Positions 46,180 to 55,450 of a stretch of DNA of 64,000 bases are shown here, piece after piece. The notes under the pieces are model-generated. The model ran no database searches, was not told where the DNA came from, and saw nothing but the letters and a program-made list of their open reading frames with translations. The DNA lies in contig CABYFN010000003.1 in NCBI GenBank assembly GCA_902518235.1, forward strand, positions 1-64,000. Reading direction: 5' to 3'. Each line of letters begins with the position of its first letter. Position 1 is the first letter of the stretch. Origin of the DNA: an uncultured Pelagibacteraceae bacterium. GTDB lineage: Bacteria > Pseudomonadota > Alphaproteobacteria > Pelagibacterales > Pelagibacteraceae. The translations under genes and the position numbers were made by a program.

Positions 46180-47418
46180 GTGAGATCTAAATTTGAAAAT
46201 AAAATAGTATCATCTAAAAAATATTTAAGAACAAAATCTCGAAATTTTGAGTTAAATTTTGTTAATATTAAAAAATCTATTATTGAAGAAATCAAGGATA
46301 TTAAAAAGAAAGTCAAATTAAGAAAAAGAATTATACCAGAAATAAAATATAAAAATTTACTAAAAACTAACCAATCAATTATAAATTTAATAAAAAAAAG
46401 AGGATGTGTAATAATAAGAGATGTTTTTGAAGATAAAAAAATATTAAAACTAAATACTCTTCTAGATAGTTACATTAACAAAAATAATTATTTTGAACAT
46501 CAGAAGAAAAAAATTAGACTTGATAATTATTTTAGTAATTTAAGCTCTGGGAAACCACAGATTTATGGACTTTATTGGTCAAAAAGTCAAATGCAGATTA
46601 GACATTCAAAAGAAATGAAAAAAGTAAAGAAATTTTTAAATAATTTATGGGTTTATAAAAATGATAAATATACAGTGTTTAATCCTAACCGTGAACTTTC
46701 TTATGCTGATAGAATAAGAAGAAGACAGCCAGGAGACAATACATTGGGTTTATCACCACATTGTGATGCTGGATCGATTGAAAGATGGACTGATAATGCA
46801 TATCAAAAAATTTATAATGATATTTTTTCAGATAATTTCAAAAATTACAATCCGTTTGATGCTAAATATAGAGATAAAACAATTGAATTTGAGTCACCTG
46901 CAGTAGCGCATGTATTTAGAACATTCCAAGGATGGACAGCCTTAACAGAACAAGGTCCAAATGATGGAACTTTACAATTAATTCCTATTGCCAAAGGAAT
47001 GGCATATGTTTTAACAAGAGCTTTACTAGATGATGTTCCTGAAAATGAGTTATGTGGTTCAAAAGCAGGAAAAGCTTTATCAATAAATGAAAAATATCAT
47101 AGCTTATTGTTAGAAGGTTTAATTTCAATTCCAAAAATGTATCCTGGAGATACTATTTGGTGGCATCCCGACGTTATACATGCAGTTGAGGAAAAACATA
47201 TGGGTAAAACTTTTTCAAATGTTATTTATATAGGGGCAACTCCATATTGTAAAAAAAATATTGATTACATAAAAAAACAATCAAAAAAATTTATTGAAGG
47301 TAAAAGTCCACCAGATTTTGCTGCTGAGGATTACGAAATTAATTATAAAGGAAGAATTAAAATTAAAGATTTAAGTGAATTAGCAAAAAAACAATTAGGT
47401 TTAATAGATTGGAATTAA
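46180..47418 (+). CDS. DUF1479 (YbiU-like) putative Fe(II)/2OG-type oxygenase, GTG start
   Basis: RRQPGDNTLGLSPHCDAGSIERW, FRTFQGWTALTEQGPNDGTLQLIPI, MYPGDTIWWHPDVIHAVE. Confidence 0.82.
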   Translation: MRSKFENKIVSSKKYLRTKSRNFELNFVNIKKSIIEEIKDIKKKVKLRKRIIPEIKYKNLLKTNQSIINLIKKRGCVIIRDVFEDKKILKLNTLLDSYINKNNYFEHQKKKIRLDNYFSNLSSGKPQIYGLYWSKSQMQIRHSKEMKKVKKFLNNLWVYKNDKYTVFNPNRELSYADRIRRRQPGDNTLGLSPHCDAGSIERWTDNAYQKIYNDIFSDNFKNYNPFDAKYRDKTIEFESPAVAHVFRTFQGWTALTEQGPNDGTLQLIPIAKGMAYVLTRALLDDVPENELCGSKAGKALSINEKYHSLLLEGLISIPKMYPGDTIWWHPDVIHAVEEKHMGKTFSNVIYIGATPYCKKNIDYIKKQSKKFIEGKSPPDFAAEDYEINYKGRIKIKDLSELAKKQLGLIDWN

Positions 47419-47420
47419 TT

Positions 47421-47750
47421 TCATTTAGCGTAGCCAGTTGTATATTTAATTGCTAGTGAAGTTTTTTCAACACAAGTTTTATAATCACCAATGTATTTAG
47501 CATTTATTGCTTGGTCATAAAGTTTCCTGGTAGGTTTATAAATTGGTGCAATTGTTGGCATAACATTAATTTTTTTTAAAATTATTATTAAATGATTTTT
47601 TAAAATATAAATTTGTCTATCACATCTATTTGATAGCGAATCAGCTAATACAATATTTGACATTATGGATGATATGAATATTGAGAAAATGATTAATTTT
47701 TGTTTTCTGTTTATTTTGATGATCGGTAAAAATTTAGTTAATATAATCAT
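47421..47750 (-). CDS. Hypothetical small protein with N-terminal membrane/signal segment
   Basis: ORF overlaps grxC stop by 4 bp (translational coupling); hydrophobic segment then short soluble domain. Confidence 0.55.
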   Translation of the reverse strand: MIILTKFLPIIKINRKQKLIIFSIFISSIMSNIVLADSLSNRCDRQIYILKNHLIIILKKINVMPTIAPIYKPTRKLYDQAINAKYIGDYKTCVEKTSLAIKYTTGYAK

Positions 47751-48001
47751 TCAAGTGATTTTTTTAAATCACCATTTTTTTCTAGATCTCTAAGTTCTTG
47801 ATAACCACCAATATGCTCATCGTTAAAAAAGATTTGAGGAATTGTACGTTTTCCATTTGCTTTTTTAATCATTTCATCTCTTAAATCTGGACCAGTTGAT
47901 ACATCAATCACTTTGTATTCTAGATTATTTCTATTCAACAATCTTTTTGCAGCATCACAAAAGGCGCACATCGGACCTGAATACATAGTTATATTTTTCA
48001 T
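47747..48001 (-). CDS. grxC: Glutaredoxin 3
   Basis: MYSGPMCAFCDAAKRLL (CxxC), TIPQIFFNDEHIGGYQEL. Confidence 0.94.
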   Translation of the reverse strand: MKNITMYSGPMCAFCDAAKRLLNRNNLEYKVIDVSTGPDLRDEMIKKANGKRTIPQIFFNDEHIGGYQELRDLEKNGDLKKSLE

Positions 48002-48029
48002 ACTTTAGATATAATTATATTTTGCAAAT

Positions 48030-48329
48030 TTACCAGTTAAGAATTTCATTTTTCTTAATTTTTACTCTTATTTGTTTTCTTGAATATTCAAATTTTTTTC
48101 TATGTTTAATACTTTGTGAATTTACTCTTTTTCTCCATAACCTAAAAGACGAGGGTTTAAGATTTCCTCTCATTATCTTAATAACGTCAGCCTCAGTTTT
48201 TCCTGTTTTTTTTTCTATTTCCTCAAATGTAATTCTGTCAGCCCATGCTGCCCAGATAACCCAGTCTGGACTTCCTGGTTTTGGTTCAGGGTTTTTGACT
48301 CTAGTTGTAGGCCTGTGACTTTTTTTCAT
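48030..48329 (-). CDS. TIGR03643/DUF2805 family protein
   Basis: PDWVIWAAWADRITFEEIEKKTGKTEADVIKIMRGNLKPSSFRLWRKRV. Confidence 0.82.
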   Translation of the reverse strand: MKKSHRPTTRVKNPEPKPGSPDWVIWAAWADRITFEEIEKKTGKTEADVIKIMRGNLKPSSFRLWRKRVNSQSIKHRKKFEYSRKQIRVKIKKNEILNW

Positions 48330-48395
48330 AGATTTTTCAGTAAAACTCTAAATAAATTTTAATGCAAATTTTAATGCTTATGATAATATCACTTT

Positions 48396-48448
48396 TAGAT
48401 AGTCCTATCTAGCCATCTTTAGCTCCCGGTTTTTTAGGACTATCCTAA
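48396..48448 (+). promoter_or_regulatory. Putative structured leader with mutually exclusive hairpins before LysE-family gene
   Basis: TAGATA-GTCC-TATCTA (48396-48411); TTAGGA-CTA-TCCTAA (48434-48448); alternative long-range pairing GATAGTCCT (48398-48406)/AGGACTATC (48436-48444). Confidence 0.4.
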
Positions 48449-48449
48449 G

Positions 48450-49064
48450 ATGCTTCCTCTAAATTATTTCCTTTTTCTCCAAATAATTCTCTTCATGTTT
48501 ATTACGCCTGGAACACCTAGGATAGTAATAATTTCATATTCAATGAATTATGGAGTTAAGAAATGTGTATGGACAGCATTAGGAGATGTTACTGCAAATA
48601 TTATTCAAGCAACTCTTGTTATATTTGTTATTGGTTCATTTATTTCAGATAATCCTAAGTTGCTTAATACATTTAAGTGGGTTGGAATAGTTTATATTCT
48701 ATATCTTGCTTATGATATTTATAAATCCCGACCAAAAAGTATAAATTCTGATGAGAAATTGGGAAAAAGTATTTTATCTTTTTTCAAAGATGGTTTTTTA
48801 GTTGCTGGCACAAGCCCTAAGGCTTGGATGTTTTTTCCATTTATCTTTCCACAATTTATTGATTTTAACTCTAATTATGTTGCTCAATTTATTATCTTAA
48901 TAACCACATACGTTATTTTAGATTTTTTATCTTTAATCGGTTACGCAATTCTAGCAAATAAAATGATTACTTGGGTTAAAGCTAACGCAAAGGTTATAAA
49001 CACAATTTCTGCGTGCGTTTTAATTGTAATAGCAGCTATAATTGCATTTATGCAACAATATTAG
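48450..49064 (+). CDS. LysE/RhtB-family amino-acid exporter
   Basis: FMFITPGTPRIVIISYSMNYGVKKCVWTALGDVTANIIQ typical LysE N-terminus; 5-6 TM. Confidence 0.88.
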   Translation: MLPLNYFLFLQIILFMFITPGTPRIVIISYSMNYGVKKCVWTALGDVTANIIQATLVIFVIGSFISDNPKLLNTFKWVGIVYILYLAYDIYKSRPKSINSDEKLGKSILSFFKDGFLVAGTSPKAWMFFPFIFPQFIDFNSNYVAQFIILITTYVILDFLSLIGYAILANKMITWVKANAKVINTISACVLIVIAAIIAFMQQY

Positions 49065-49157
49065 GCGTTAATGCGATACTACTGTTACTTGCAAAAGAAT
49101 TAATTTCTTTGTTAAATAAGGTTTAAATTAATTAATTAATAATAAAAGAGGAGAGAA

Positions 49158-50396
49158 ATGAAAATTAAAAACATTATAATTACATTTGTTTCTGCAATAG
49201 CAATTTTATTTTCAACTTCAGTTGTTTCATTAGCAAAAGTTGTTGGTGATAAAATTATATTAGGTGCTGCAATTTCTTTAACCGGAAAATATTCATCTAA
49301 TGGTGTTCATACTCAAAACGGTTATAACATGGCCGTTGACAGAATTAACAGCATGGGTGGTGTTAAAGTTGGAGGAAAAACTTACATGTTTGATATTATC
49401 TACTACGATGATGAGTCAAACCCTAAAAGAGCAGCCCAACTTGCAGAAAGATTGATTTCACAAGATGGTGTTGAGTTTATGCTTGGACCTTACAGTTCTG
49501 GTTTGACTAAAGCGATTGCACCAGTAACAGAGAAATATGGTGTTCCAATGGTAGAAGCTAACGGTGCATCAAGATCTTTGTTTACAAAAGGTTACAAATA
49601 CTTATTTGCGGTGCTGGCACCAGCGAACTTATATTTGGATGTTGCAATCAGAACAGCAGTTGAGCTTAATGGTGGAAAAGGTGTAAGAATTGCACAAGCT
49701 TTTGAGCAAGATGCATTCTCACAGGACGTCAGATTGGGTATTTTAGATGCTGCAAAAGAAACAGGATCAAAAATTATAATCGATGACAAACTTCCAAAAG
49801 AGCTTAATGATATGGCGGCAACTTTAGCAAAAGTTAAAGCAACTAAACCAGATGTTCTTGTTGTTTCAGGGCACACAAAAGGTGCTTTAACAGCCATTAG
49901 ACAAATTGCTGAAATGAAGGTTGATGTTCCAATGTTAGCAATGACACACTGTGATGCTGCAAAACTATCTAAGCAACATGGTGCAAATTCACAATACGCT
50001 TTGTGTGCTTCTCAATGGCATAAAACACTAACTTACAAAGATGATTTCTTTACTGATGGTATGACTTATGATGCAGACTTTACTAAAGAGTTTGGTTATG
50101 CACCACCATACCAAGCAGCAGAGTCTTCTGCGGCTTTATTAGTGTTTAAAGATGCTTTTGAAAGAGCTGGATCTTTCGACCAAAAGAAAGTCAGAGACGC
50201 TCTTGCTGCTACTAACATGCAAACATTTTATGGAAACATAAAATTTGCTGAAGGTGGTCAAAACGTTGATAAGCCAATGGTATTATTCCAAGTTATGTGT
50301 GATGATGCAGGAAAATGTGAAAATAAAGTTGTAGCTCCATTAAAATGGGCTTCAGCTGAATTAATTCACCCAATTCCTAAATGGTCATCAAGATAA
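49158..50396 (+). CDS. Branched-chain amino acid-type ABC transporter substrate-binding protein (LivJ-like)
   Basis: Signal peptide, ILGAAISLTGKYSSNGVHTQNGYNMAVDRINSMGGV; strong RBS GAGGAGAG. Confidence 0.92.
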   Translation: MKIKNIIITFVSAIAILFSTSVVSLAKVVGDKIILGAAISLTGKYSSNGVHTQNGYNMAVDRINSMGGVKVGGKTYMFDIIYYDDESNPKRAAQLAERLISQDGVEFMLGPYSSGLTKAIAPVTEKYGVPMVEANGASRSLFTKGYKYLFAVLAPANLYLDVAIRTAVELNGGKGVRIAQAFEQDAFSQDVRLGILDAAKETGSKIIIDDKLPKELNDMAATLAKVKATKPDVLVVSGHTKGALTAIRQIAEMKVDVPMLAMTHCDAAKLSKQHGANSQYALCASQWHKTLTYKDDFFTDGMTYDADFTKEFGYAPPYQAAESSAALLVFKDAFERAGSFDQKKVRDALAATNMQTFYGNIKFAEGGQNVDKPMVLFQVMCDDAGKCENKVVAPLKWASAELIHPIPKWSSR

Positions 50397-50406
50397 AATA
50401 GTTATA

Positions 50407-50438
50407 AAAAGCCCCCTAGTAATAGGGGGCTTTTTTTT
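50407..50438 (+). terminator. Intrinsic terminator-like hairpin between substrate-binding protein and permease genes
   Basis: AAAAGCCCCCT-AGTAAT-AGGGGGC-TTTTTTTT. Confidence 0.92.
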
Positions 50439-50456
50439 ATAAGCATTTAAAAATTT

Positions 50457-51350
50457 ATGGATTTTTTAATATTCCAAGTTCCAATTTTAACAGTACAAGC
50501 TGTCTTAGACGGATTGTTGCTTGGAATATTATTTGCACTTATTGCATATGGGATGGCTCTTCAATGGGGAGTTATGAATATAATTAATATTGCTCAAGGT
50601 GATCTTGTTATATTAGGAGGATATATTGCATACTTCATGTATCTTTATGGAATTCACCCAGCATGGGGAGTAATAGTCTCGCCAATTATAATGTATTTCG
50701 TTGGGGTTATTATTTACAAATTGGTTATTAATAAAGTTGTTGATAGAGATTTGTTCATCTCAATTCTTGCAACATTTGGCATAAGTATTTTATTTATGCA
50801 GTTAATGAATTTTGCATTTGGTGCTGATGTTGTTCTTGCAAATTCAGGTTATGGAACAACTATGTTATTTGATAATTCTGTAACATTGCCAAATTCTAAA
50901 ATTTTCTCAGCATTTATAAGTATAGTATTTGCTATTGGACTAGTGATTTATATGAAAAAATCAAAGCTAGGACGAGCTATTAGAGCTACAGCTCAGAATG
51001 CAAGGGCTGCAAAAATATTAGGTGTAGATACAGAAAAAGTTTATGCAGCAACATTTGGAATTAATGCAGCATTGTGTGGAGTTGCTGGAGCACTAATCTC
51101 AATTACATTTACAATTCATCCTTATATGGGATTACCTTACACAATTAGATCTTTTATGATTGTAATCGTTGCAGGGTTGGGAAATTTACCTGGAGTAGCC
51201 ATGTCAGGAATGGGACTGGGTGTTTTTGAGGAGTTTGCAGATTATATTTTAGGAACAGAATTTAGAATAGGTTCTGTGTTTTTATTACTAGTTTTAATCC
51301 TGGTTTATAGAAGATTTAAACTTTCTAAAAAAAGAGAATATTTAAAATAA
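50457..51350 (+). CDS. livH: Liv-type ABC transporter permease (LivH-like)
   Basis: LDGLLLGILFALIAYGMALQWGVMNIINIAQGDLVILGGYI. Confidence 0.92.
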   Translation: MDFLIFQVPILTVQAVLDGLLLGILFALIAYGMALQWGVMNIINIAQGDLVILGGYIAYFMYLYGIHPAWGVIVSPIIMYFVGVIIYKLVINKVVDRDLFISILATFGISILFMQLMNFAFGADVVLANSGYGTTMLFDNSVTLPNSKIFSAFISIVFAIGLVIYMKKSKLGRAIRATAQNARAAKILGVDTEKVYAATFGINAALCGVAGALISITFTIHPYMGLPYTIRSFMIVIVAGLGNLPGVAMSGMGLGVFEEFADYILGTEFRIGSVFLLLVLILVYRRFKLSKKREYLK

Positions 51351-52399
51351 TGAATAAAAATATAATTTTATATGCTGCTATTTTAATATTTGGTATTGCT
51401 GCTCCTTTTGTATTTCCAGCATTTAAAGTTCAATTGTCTATTCTTTGTATCTTAATCATTTTAGCAATTACATGGAATGTCCAGGGTGGAGAAATGGGCT
51501 ATAACACTTTTGGTAATATTCTTTTTTACGGACTTGGAATGTATCTTTGTGCTTCGGTTCAAGTTGGAATGTTCTTTCCATTAGCTGAATGGACAGAAGG
51601 TGGAGGAGAAAAAACATTTGTCCATACTCCTGCACAATTTTTTCAGGGATTTGCCGTTGGTTTAGCTGTTGCTGCAGTTGTTCCAGCAATAGTAGCTGGT
51701 TTAATAGGCTATTCAATTTTAGGACTTAGAGGACATTATTTTGCGATTTGCACATTAGGTTTAGGTGTTGCTGCAGGGGAAATTTCAGGTGGAATAGAAA
51801 TAATAGGAGCCGGCCAAGGATTTACAACTCCTCCTTTTCCTAAAGTTGGAAGTTTAGAGGCTAGGGGAGAATTTTTCTATTTTTGTAGCTTTGTAGTTTT
51901 AGTTTTCACATTTCTTGCAGTTAAAGCAATTTATTCAACAAGATTTAAGTTAGTTCTGAATGCAATAAGAGATAATGAGGATAAAGCTGAGGCAATGGGT
52001 ATACAAACTATGAAATATAAAATTATTGGTTGGATGATATCTGCATTTTTCTGTGGTCTAGCCGGAGGTATAATGGGCGGACTTGTTGGATATATAGACT
52101 CAACGGACGTTGCTTTTGATGGAAGAGAAATGGGAGTGTTTATGGTATTGATGGCAATACTAGGTGGTAAAGGAACTTTATGGGGACCTGTTATTGGTGC
52201 CACTGTTTTTCATATATTTAAAGAGGGTTTTTGGACATTCTTTCTTGGGTGGCAGTATGTAGCCCTAGGAGTATTAATAGTTGTCATCGTTATCTATTTC
52301 CCAGAGGGAATTATGGGATGGTTAAGAGAAAAGTATCCTGAAAGATTTGGAGAAGTGGTTGATGAGGCTGACCGGAAAGCTCAGGTTGAACTCAAATGA
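51350..52399 (+). CDS. livM: Liv-type ABC transporter permease (LivM-like)
   Basis: LRGHYFAICTLGLGVAAGEI, AIRDNEDKAEAMGIQTMKYKI. Confidence 0.92.
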   Translation: MNKNIILYAAILIFGIAAPFVFPAFKVQLSILCILIILAITWNVQGGEMGYNTFGNILFYGLGMYLCASVQVGMFFPLAEWTEGGGEKTFVHTPAQFFQGFAVGLAVAAVVPAIVAGLIGYSILGLRGHYFAICTLGLGVAAGEISGGIEIIGAGQGFTTPPFPKVGSLEARGEFFYFCSFVVLVFTFLAVKAIYSTRFKLVLNAIRDNEDKAEAMGIQTMKYKIIGWMISAFFCGLAGGIMGGLVGYIDSTDVAFDGREMGVFMVLMAILGGKGTLWGPVIGATVFHIFKEGFWTFFLGWQYVALGVLIVVIVIYFPEGIMGWLREKYPERFGEVVDEADRKAQVELK

Positions 52400-53136
52400 G
52401 TATACTAGAAGTGAATAATGTAAGTAAATCTTTTGGCGGTGTAAAGGCTAATGTTGATATTTCTATGGCAGTAGAAAAAGGAAAAATTGTTGGACTGATT
52501 GGTCCAAATGGATCTGGAAAAACTACCTTATTTAATTCTATAGTTGGAACTTATCCTATAGATCAAGGTTCAATAAAATTTAATGGTAAAGAAGTTTCAG
52601 AGTTGCCAGTTCCAATTATTGCAAAGCTTGGCCTTCTAAGAACATTCCAACAAACAAGAATTTATGGAAAACTTAATTGTGTAGATAATATGCTTATAAG
52701 TCACAAAGCTAGTGATGAAAGTTTAGTTTCTATTTTTTCGAAAATTCCTAAAGACTTAACAGATAAAGCAGAAAATTTACTTAACTTTGTTGGACTATAT
52801 CAAAAGAGAAATTTAAGAGCAGGAGATTTGTCATTTGGTCAACAAAAACTTTTAGAACTAGCTATGGCATTAATGAATGAACCAGAAATGTTACTTTTAG
52901 ATGAACCAACCGCAGGTATTAACCCAACTTTAATAAATGGAATTATTGATAGATTAATAAAAGTAAATCAAGATTTTGGAATTACGTTGTTAGTCATTGA
53001 ACACAATATGAGAGTAATTATGCAATTAGCTGAAAGTATTTTTTGTTTAGCACATGGAAAAATGCTTGCTAATGGAACACCAGATGAAATTAAAAATGAC
53101 AAGCGAGTGGTAGACGCTTATCTAGGAGCACAATAA
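52396..53136 (+). CDS. livG: Liv-type ABC transporter ATP-binding protein (LivG-like)
   Basis: GPNGSGKTTLFNSI, LSFGQQKLLELAMAL, LLLDEPTAGINP. Confidence 0.93.
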   Translation: MSILEVNNVSKSFGGVKANVDISMAVEKGKIVGLIGPNGSGKTTLFNSIVGTYPIDQGSIKFNGKEVSELPVPIIAKLGLLRTFQQTRIYGKLNCVDNMLISHKASDESLVSIFSKIPKDLTDKAENLLNFVGLYQKRNLRAGDLSFGQQKLLELAMALMNEPEMLLLDEPTAGINPTLINGIIDRLIKVNQDFGITLLVIEHNMRVIMQLAESIFCLAHGKMLANGTPDEIKNDKRVVDAYLGAQ

Positions 53137-53921
53137 TGGCTAACCAATATGAAGTACTAGGTGAAGCACCTGTTGCAGAAGATTTAAAAAAACTTTCAGA
53201 AGACAACATTCACTTAACAATTAAAGGTTTATCAGCTGGCTATGGTAAAATGGAAATTTTACATAATTTAGATTTGTTTGTCAGCAAGGCACAATCATTA
53301 TGCTTGATTGGACCTAATGGTGCAGGGAAATCTACAATCCTTCATTCAATATATGGTTTTACAAATATTTTTTCTGGTAAAATTGAAGTTGATGGTAAGG
53401 AAATAACCAACCTTACACCTGCAGAGAAACTAAAATCTCAAGGAATAGCTTATATTCTTCAAGATAATTCTGTTTTTCCTGACATGACTGTTGAAGAAAA
53501 TCTTTTAATGGGTGGATACATAAAAGATAAAACTGAAGAGTCATTTGAAGAAGCAGAGAGAGTTCTTCAGAAATATGAGAGATTAAGAAATAGAAGAAAC
53601 CAACCAGCTAAAGTTTTATCTGGCGGTGAAAGAAGGTTATTAGAAATATCTAGAGCTTTAGTAATGAAACCATCTATTTTATTAGTTGATGAACCTTCAA
53701 TTGGATTAGAACCAAGATATATTCAGATGGTATTTGAAATCTTAGATGATCTTCAAAAAAATGAGAAAAAAACAATTATATTGGTTGAACAAAATGCCAA
53801 AAAGGGTTTGGAGTTTGCTGACATTGGATATGTTTTAGTTTCTGGACAAACTGCTATTGCAGGTAAAGGAGATGAACTTCTAAACAATCCAGATGTGGGT
53901 CGTCTATTTTTAGGCGGCTGA
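53136..53921 (+). CDS. livF: Liv-type ABC transporter ATP-binding protein (LivF-like)
   Basis: GPNGAGKSTILHSIYG, LSGGERRLLEISRAL, LLVDEPSIGLEP. Confidence 0.93.
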   Translation: MANQYEVLGEAPVAEDLKKLSEDNIHLTIKGLSAGYGKMEILHNLDLFVSKAQSLCLIGPNGAGKSTILHSIYGFTNIFSGKIEVDGKEITNLTPAEKLKSQGIAYILQDNSVFPDMTVEENLLMGGYIKDKTEESFEEAERVLQKYERLRNRRNQPAKVLSGGERRLLEISRALVMKPSILLVDEPSIGLEPRYIQMVFEILDDLQKNEKKTIILVEQNAKKGLEFADIGYVLVSGQTAIAGKGDELLNNPDVGRLFLGG

Positions 53922-54625
53922 TGATCAACTCTAAATATTTTCTTCAAGGAATACTTGCATCAAAAAAGTTCGATAGTCCAGCCATTGCCTTGGGTGCAAG
54001 TTTCGTTGCAATCGGTGCTTTGCTTAAAAATTTAGGTTTTACTATTCAAGAAAGTATATTTTCAACTTTGTTAACTTATGCTCTTCCAGGATCTCTAGTT
54101 ATGGCAGAGTCTATGTTAATAGGTGCCTCACTTGTAAATATTTTTCTTGCAGTATGGTTGGTTAACTCAAGACTTTATCCAATGACAGTTTCAATTATGC
54201 CATTATTAAAACATGAAAGCCAACCAAAATGGAAATATTACTTATCATGTCATTTTGTTGCTGTTTCATCGTGGTTGATTTTAAAAAGTAACTACGAGGA
54301 AATAGAAAGGAAATATAGAATAGATTTTTGGATTGGTATAGGAACAGCCACATGGTTAGTTGCAATTGCTTCAACCATTATTGGTTATTATGCTTCTGAT
54401 TTTTTAAATAGAGATATGATTATTGCACTAGCAATAATAAATCCAATTTATTTTATGTGTGCAATGATAGGTGTAATGAAAACAGTACAACTTACATCTG
54501 CAATTTTACTTGGTGCATTATTAGGGCCTATTTTTTATTTTGTTTCTCCCGAGTGGAGTGTGCTTATTGGCGGGTTAGTTGCTGGAACAATTTCGTATTT
54601 TATTGGAGAAAAATATGGCAATTAA
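53921..54625 (+). CDS. azlC: AzlC-family branched-chain amino acid permease
   Basis: PAIALGASFVAIGALLKNLGFTIQESIFSTLLTYALPGSLVMAESM. Confidence 0.85.
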   Translation: MINSKYFLQGILASKKFDSPAIALGASFVAIGALLKNLGFTIQESIFSTLLTYALPGSLVMAESMLIGASLVNIFLAVWLVNSRLYPMTVSIMPLLKHESQPKWKYYLSCHFVAVSSWLILKSNYEEIERKYRIDFWIGIGTATWLVAIASTIIGYYASDFLNRDMIIALAIINPIYFMCAMIGVMKTVQLTSAILLGALLGPIFYFVSPEWSVLIGGLVAGTISYFIGEKYGN

Positions 54626-54941
54626 CATAGTTTTAGCAATATTAGTAACTTCTCTAGCCACTTATTTATCTAGATTTCTTGGAGCATTTACCGCAGAAAA
54701 AATTAGTGAAAAATCTAAAATTTATAGATGGTTTAATTGCCTAGCTTATTCGACTTTAGCTGCCTTAATTTCAAGAATACTGATATTTCCTTCAGGAGAC
54801 CTTTCTGAAGTTAATTATAATTTAAGGATAATTGTAATATTGCTATCAATATTAATTTTTTATGTCACAAAAAGAAATTTAGTTTATCCAACAGTATTAT
54901 CTGCTATAATTTTAGCTGCATTAAATAGTTTTGTGGTATGA
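54615..54941 (+). CDS. azlD: AzlD-family small membrane protein
   Basis: Follows azlC with overlap; TYLSRFLGAF..., 3-4 TM. Confidence 0.8.
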   Translation: MAINIVLAILVTSLATYLSRFLGAFTAEKISEKSKIYRWFNCLAYSTLAALISRILIFPSGDLSEVNYNLRIIVILLSILIFYVTKRNLVYPTVLSAIILAALNSFVV

Positions 54942-55450
54942 AAAAACTTTTTTTTATTATATTTTTTTTAGTTTTTAGCAGCAATGTAAATGCTGGTTGC
55001 GATGATCCTATAACTGATGGTGTAGACTATACAAAGTGTAAATTTTCAGACGGTCAAGATTTACAAGGTAGCTACCTTCCTAATTCTAATCTTTCTTTCG
55101 CAAGTTTTATTCAAGTAAATTTTGATAAGAGTATAATGATGAATTCAAACTTATCATTTGGTACTTTTTCTGAATCATCATTTATTAGAGCTAACTTATA
55201 CGAGTCAATTCTAACAGGTGCAAACTTTGAACTTTCAAACTTTTCTAGCGCTAATTTAACAAGAGTTGACTTTATGGGATCTACATTAATAGATGTTAAT
55301 TTCCAAAATTCAAATTTAATGGAAGCGAACTTTACATCTTCAAACATTTTAAACGCAAATTTTGATGGATCTAATCTAATTGGCGCGGTCTGGACAAATG
55401 GAGAAGTTTGTGGCCCAGACTCAATAGGTGTTTGTAATAAAATAAACTAA
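54938..55450 (+). CDS. Secreted pentapeptide-repeat protein
   Basis: Signal peptide; repeats NSNLS-FASFI-QVNFD... ANLYE-SILTG-ANFEL-SNFSS-ANLTR; C-term W.NGEVCGPDSIGVC. Confidence 0.9.
   Translation: MKKLFFIIFFLVFSSNVNAGCDDPITDGVDYTKCKFSDGQDLQGSYLPNSNLSFASFIQVNFDKSIMMNSNLSFGTFSESSFIRANLYESILTGANFELSNFSSANLTRVDFMGSTLIDVNFQNSNLMEANFTSSNILNANFDGSNLIGAVWTNGEVCGPDSIGVCNKIN

Noticed and set aside
48022-48318. Plus-strand ORF 48022-48318 (hydrophobic)
   Set aside because: Fully antisense to the recognisable DUF2805/TIGR03643 gene at 48030-48329.
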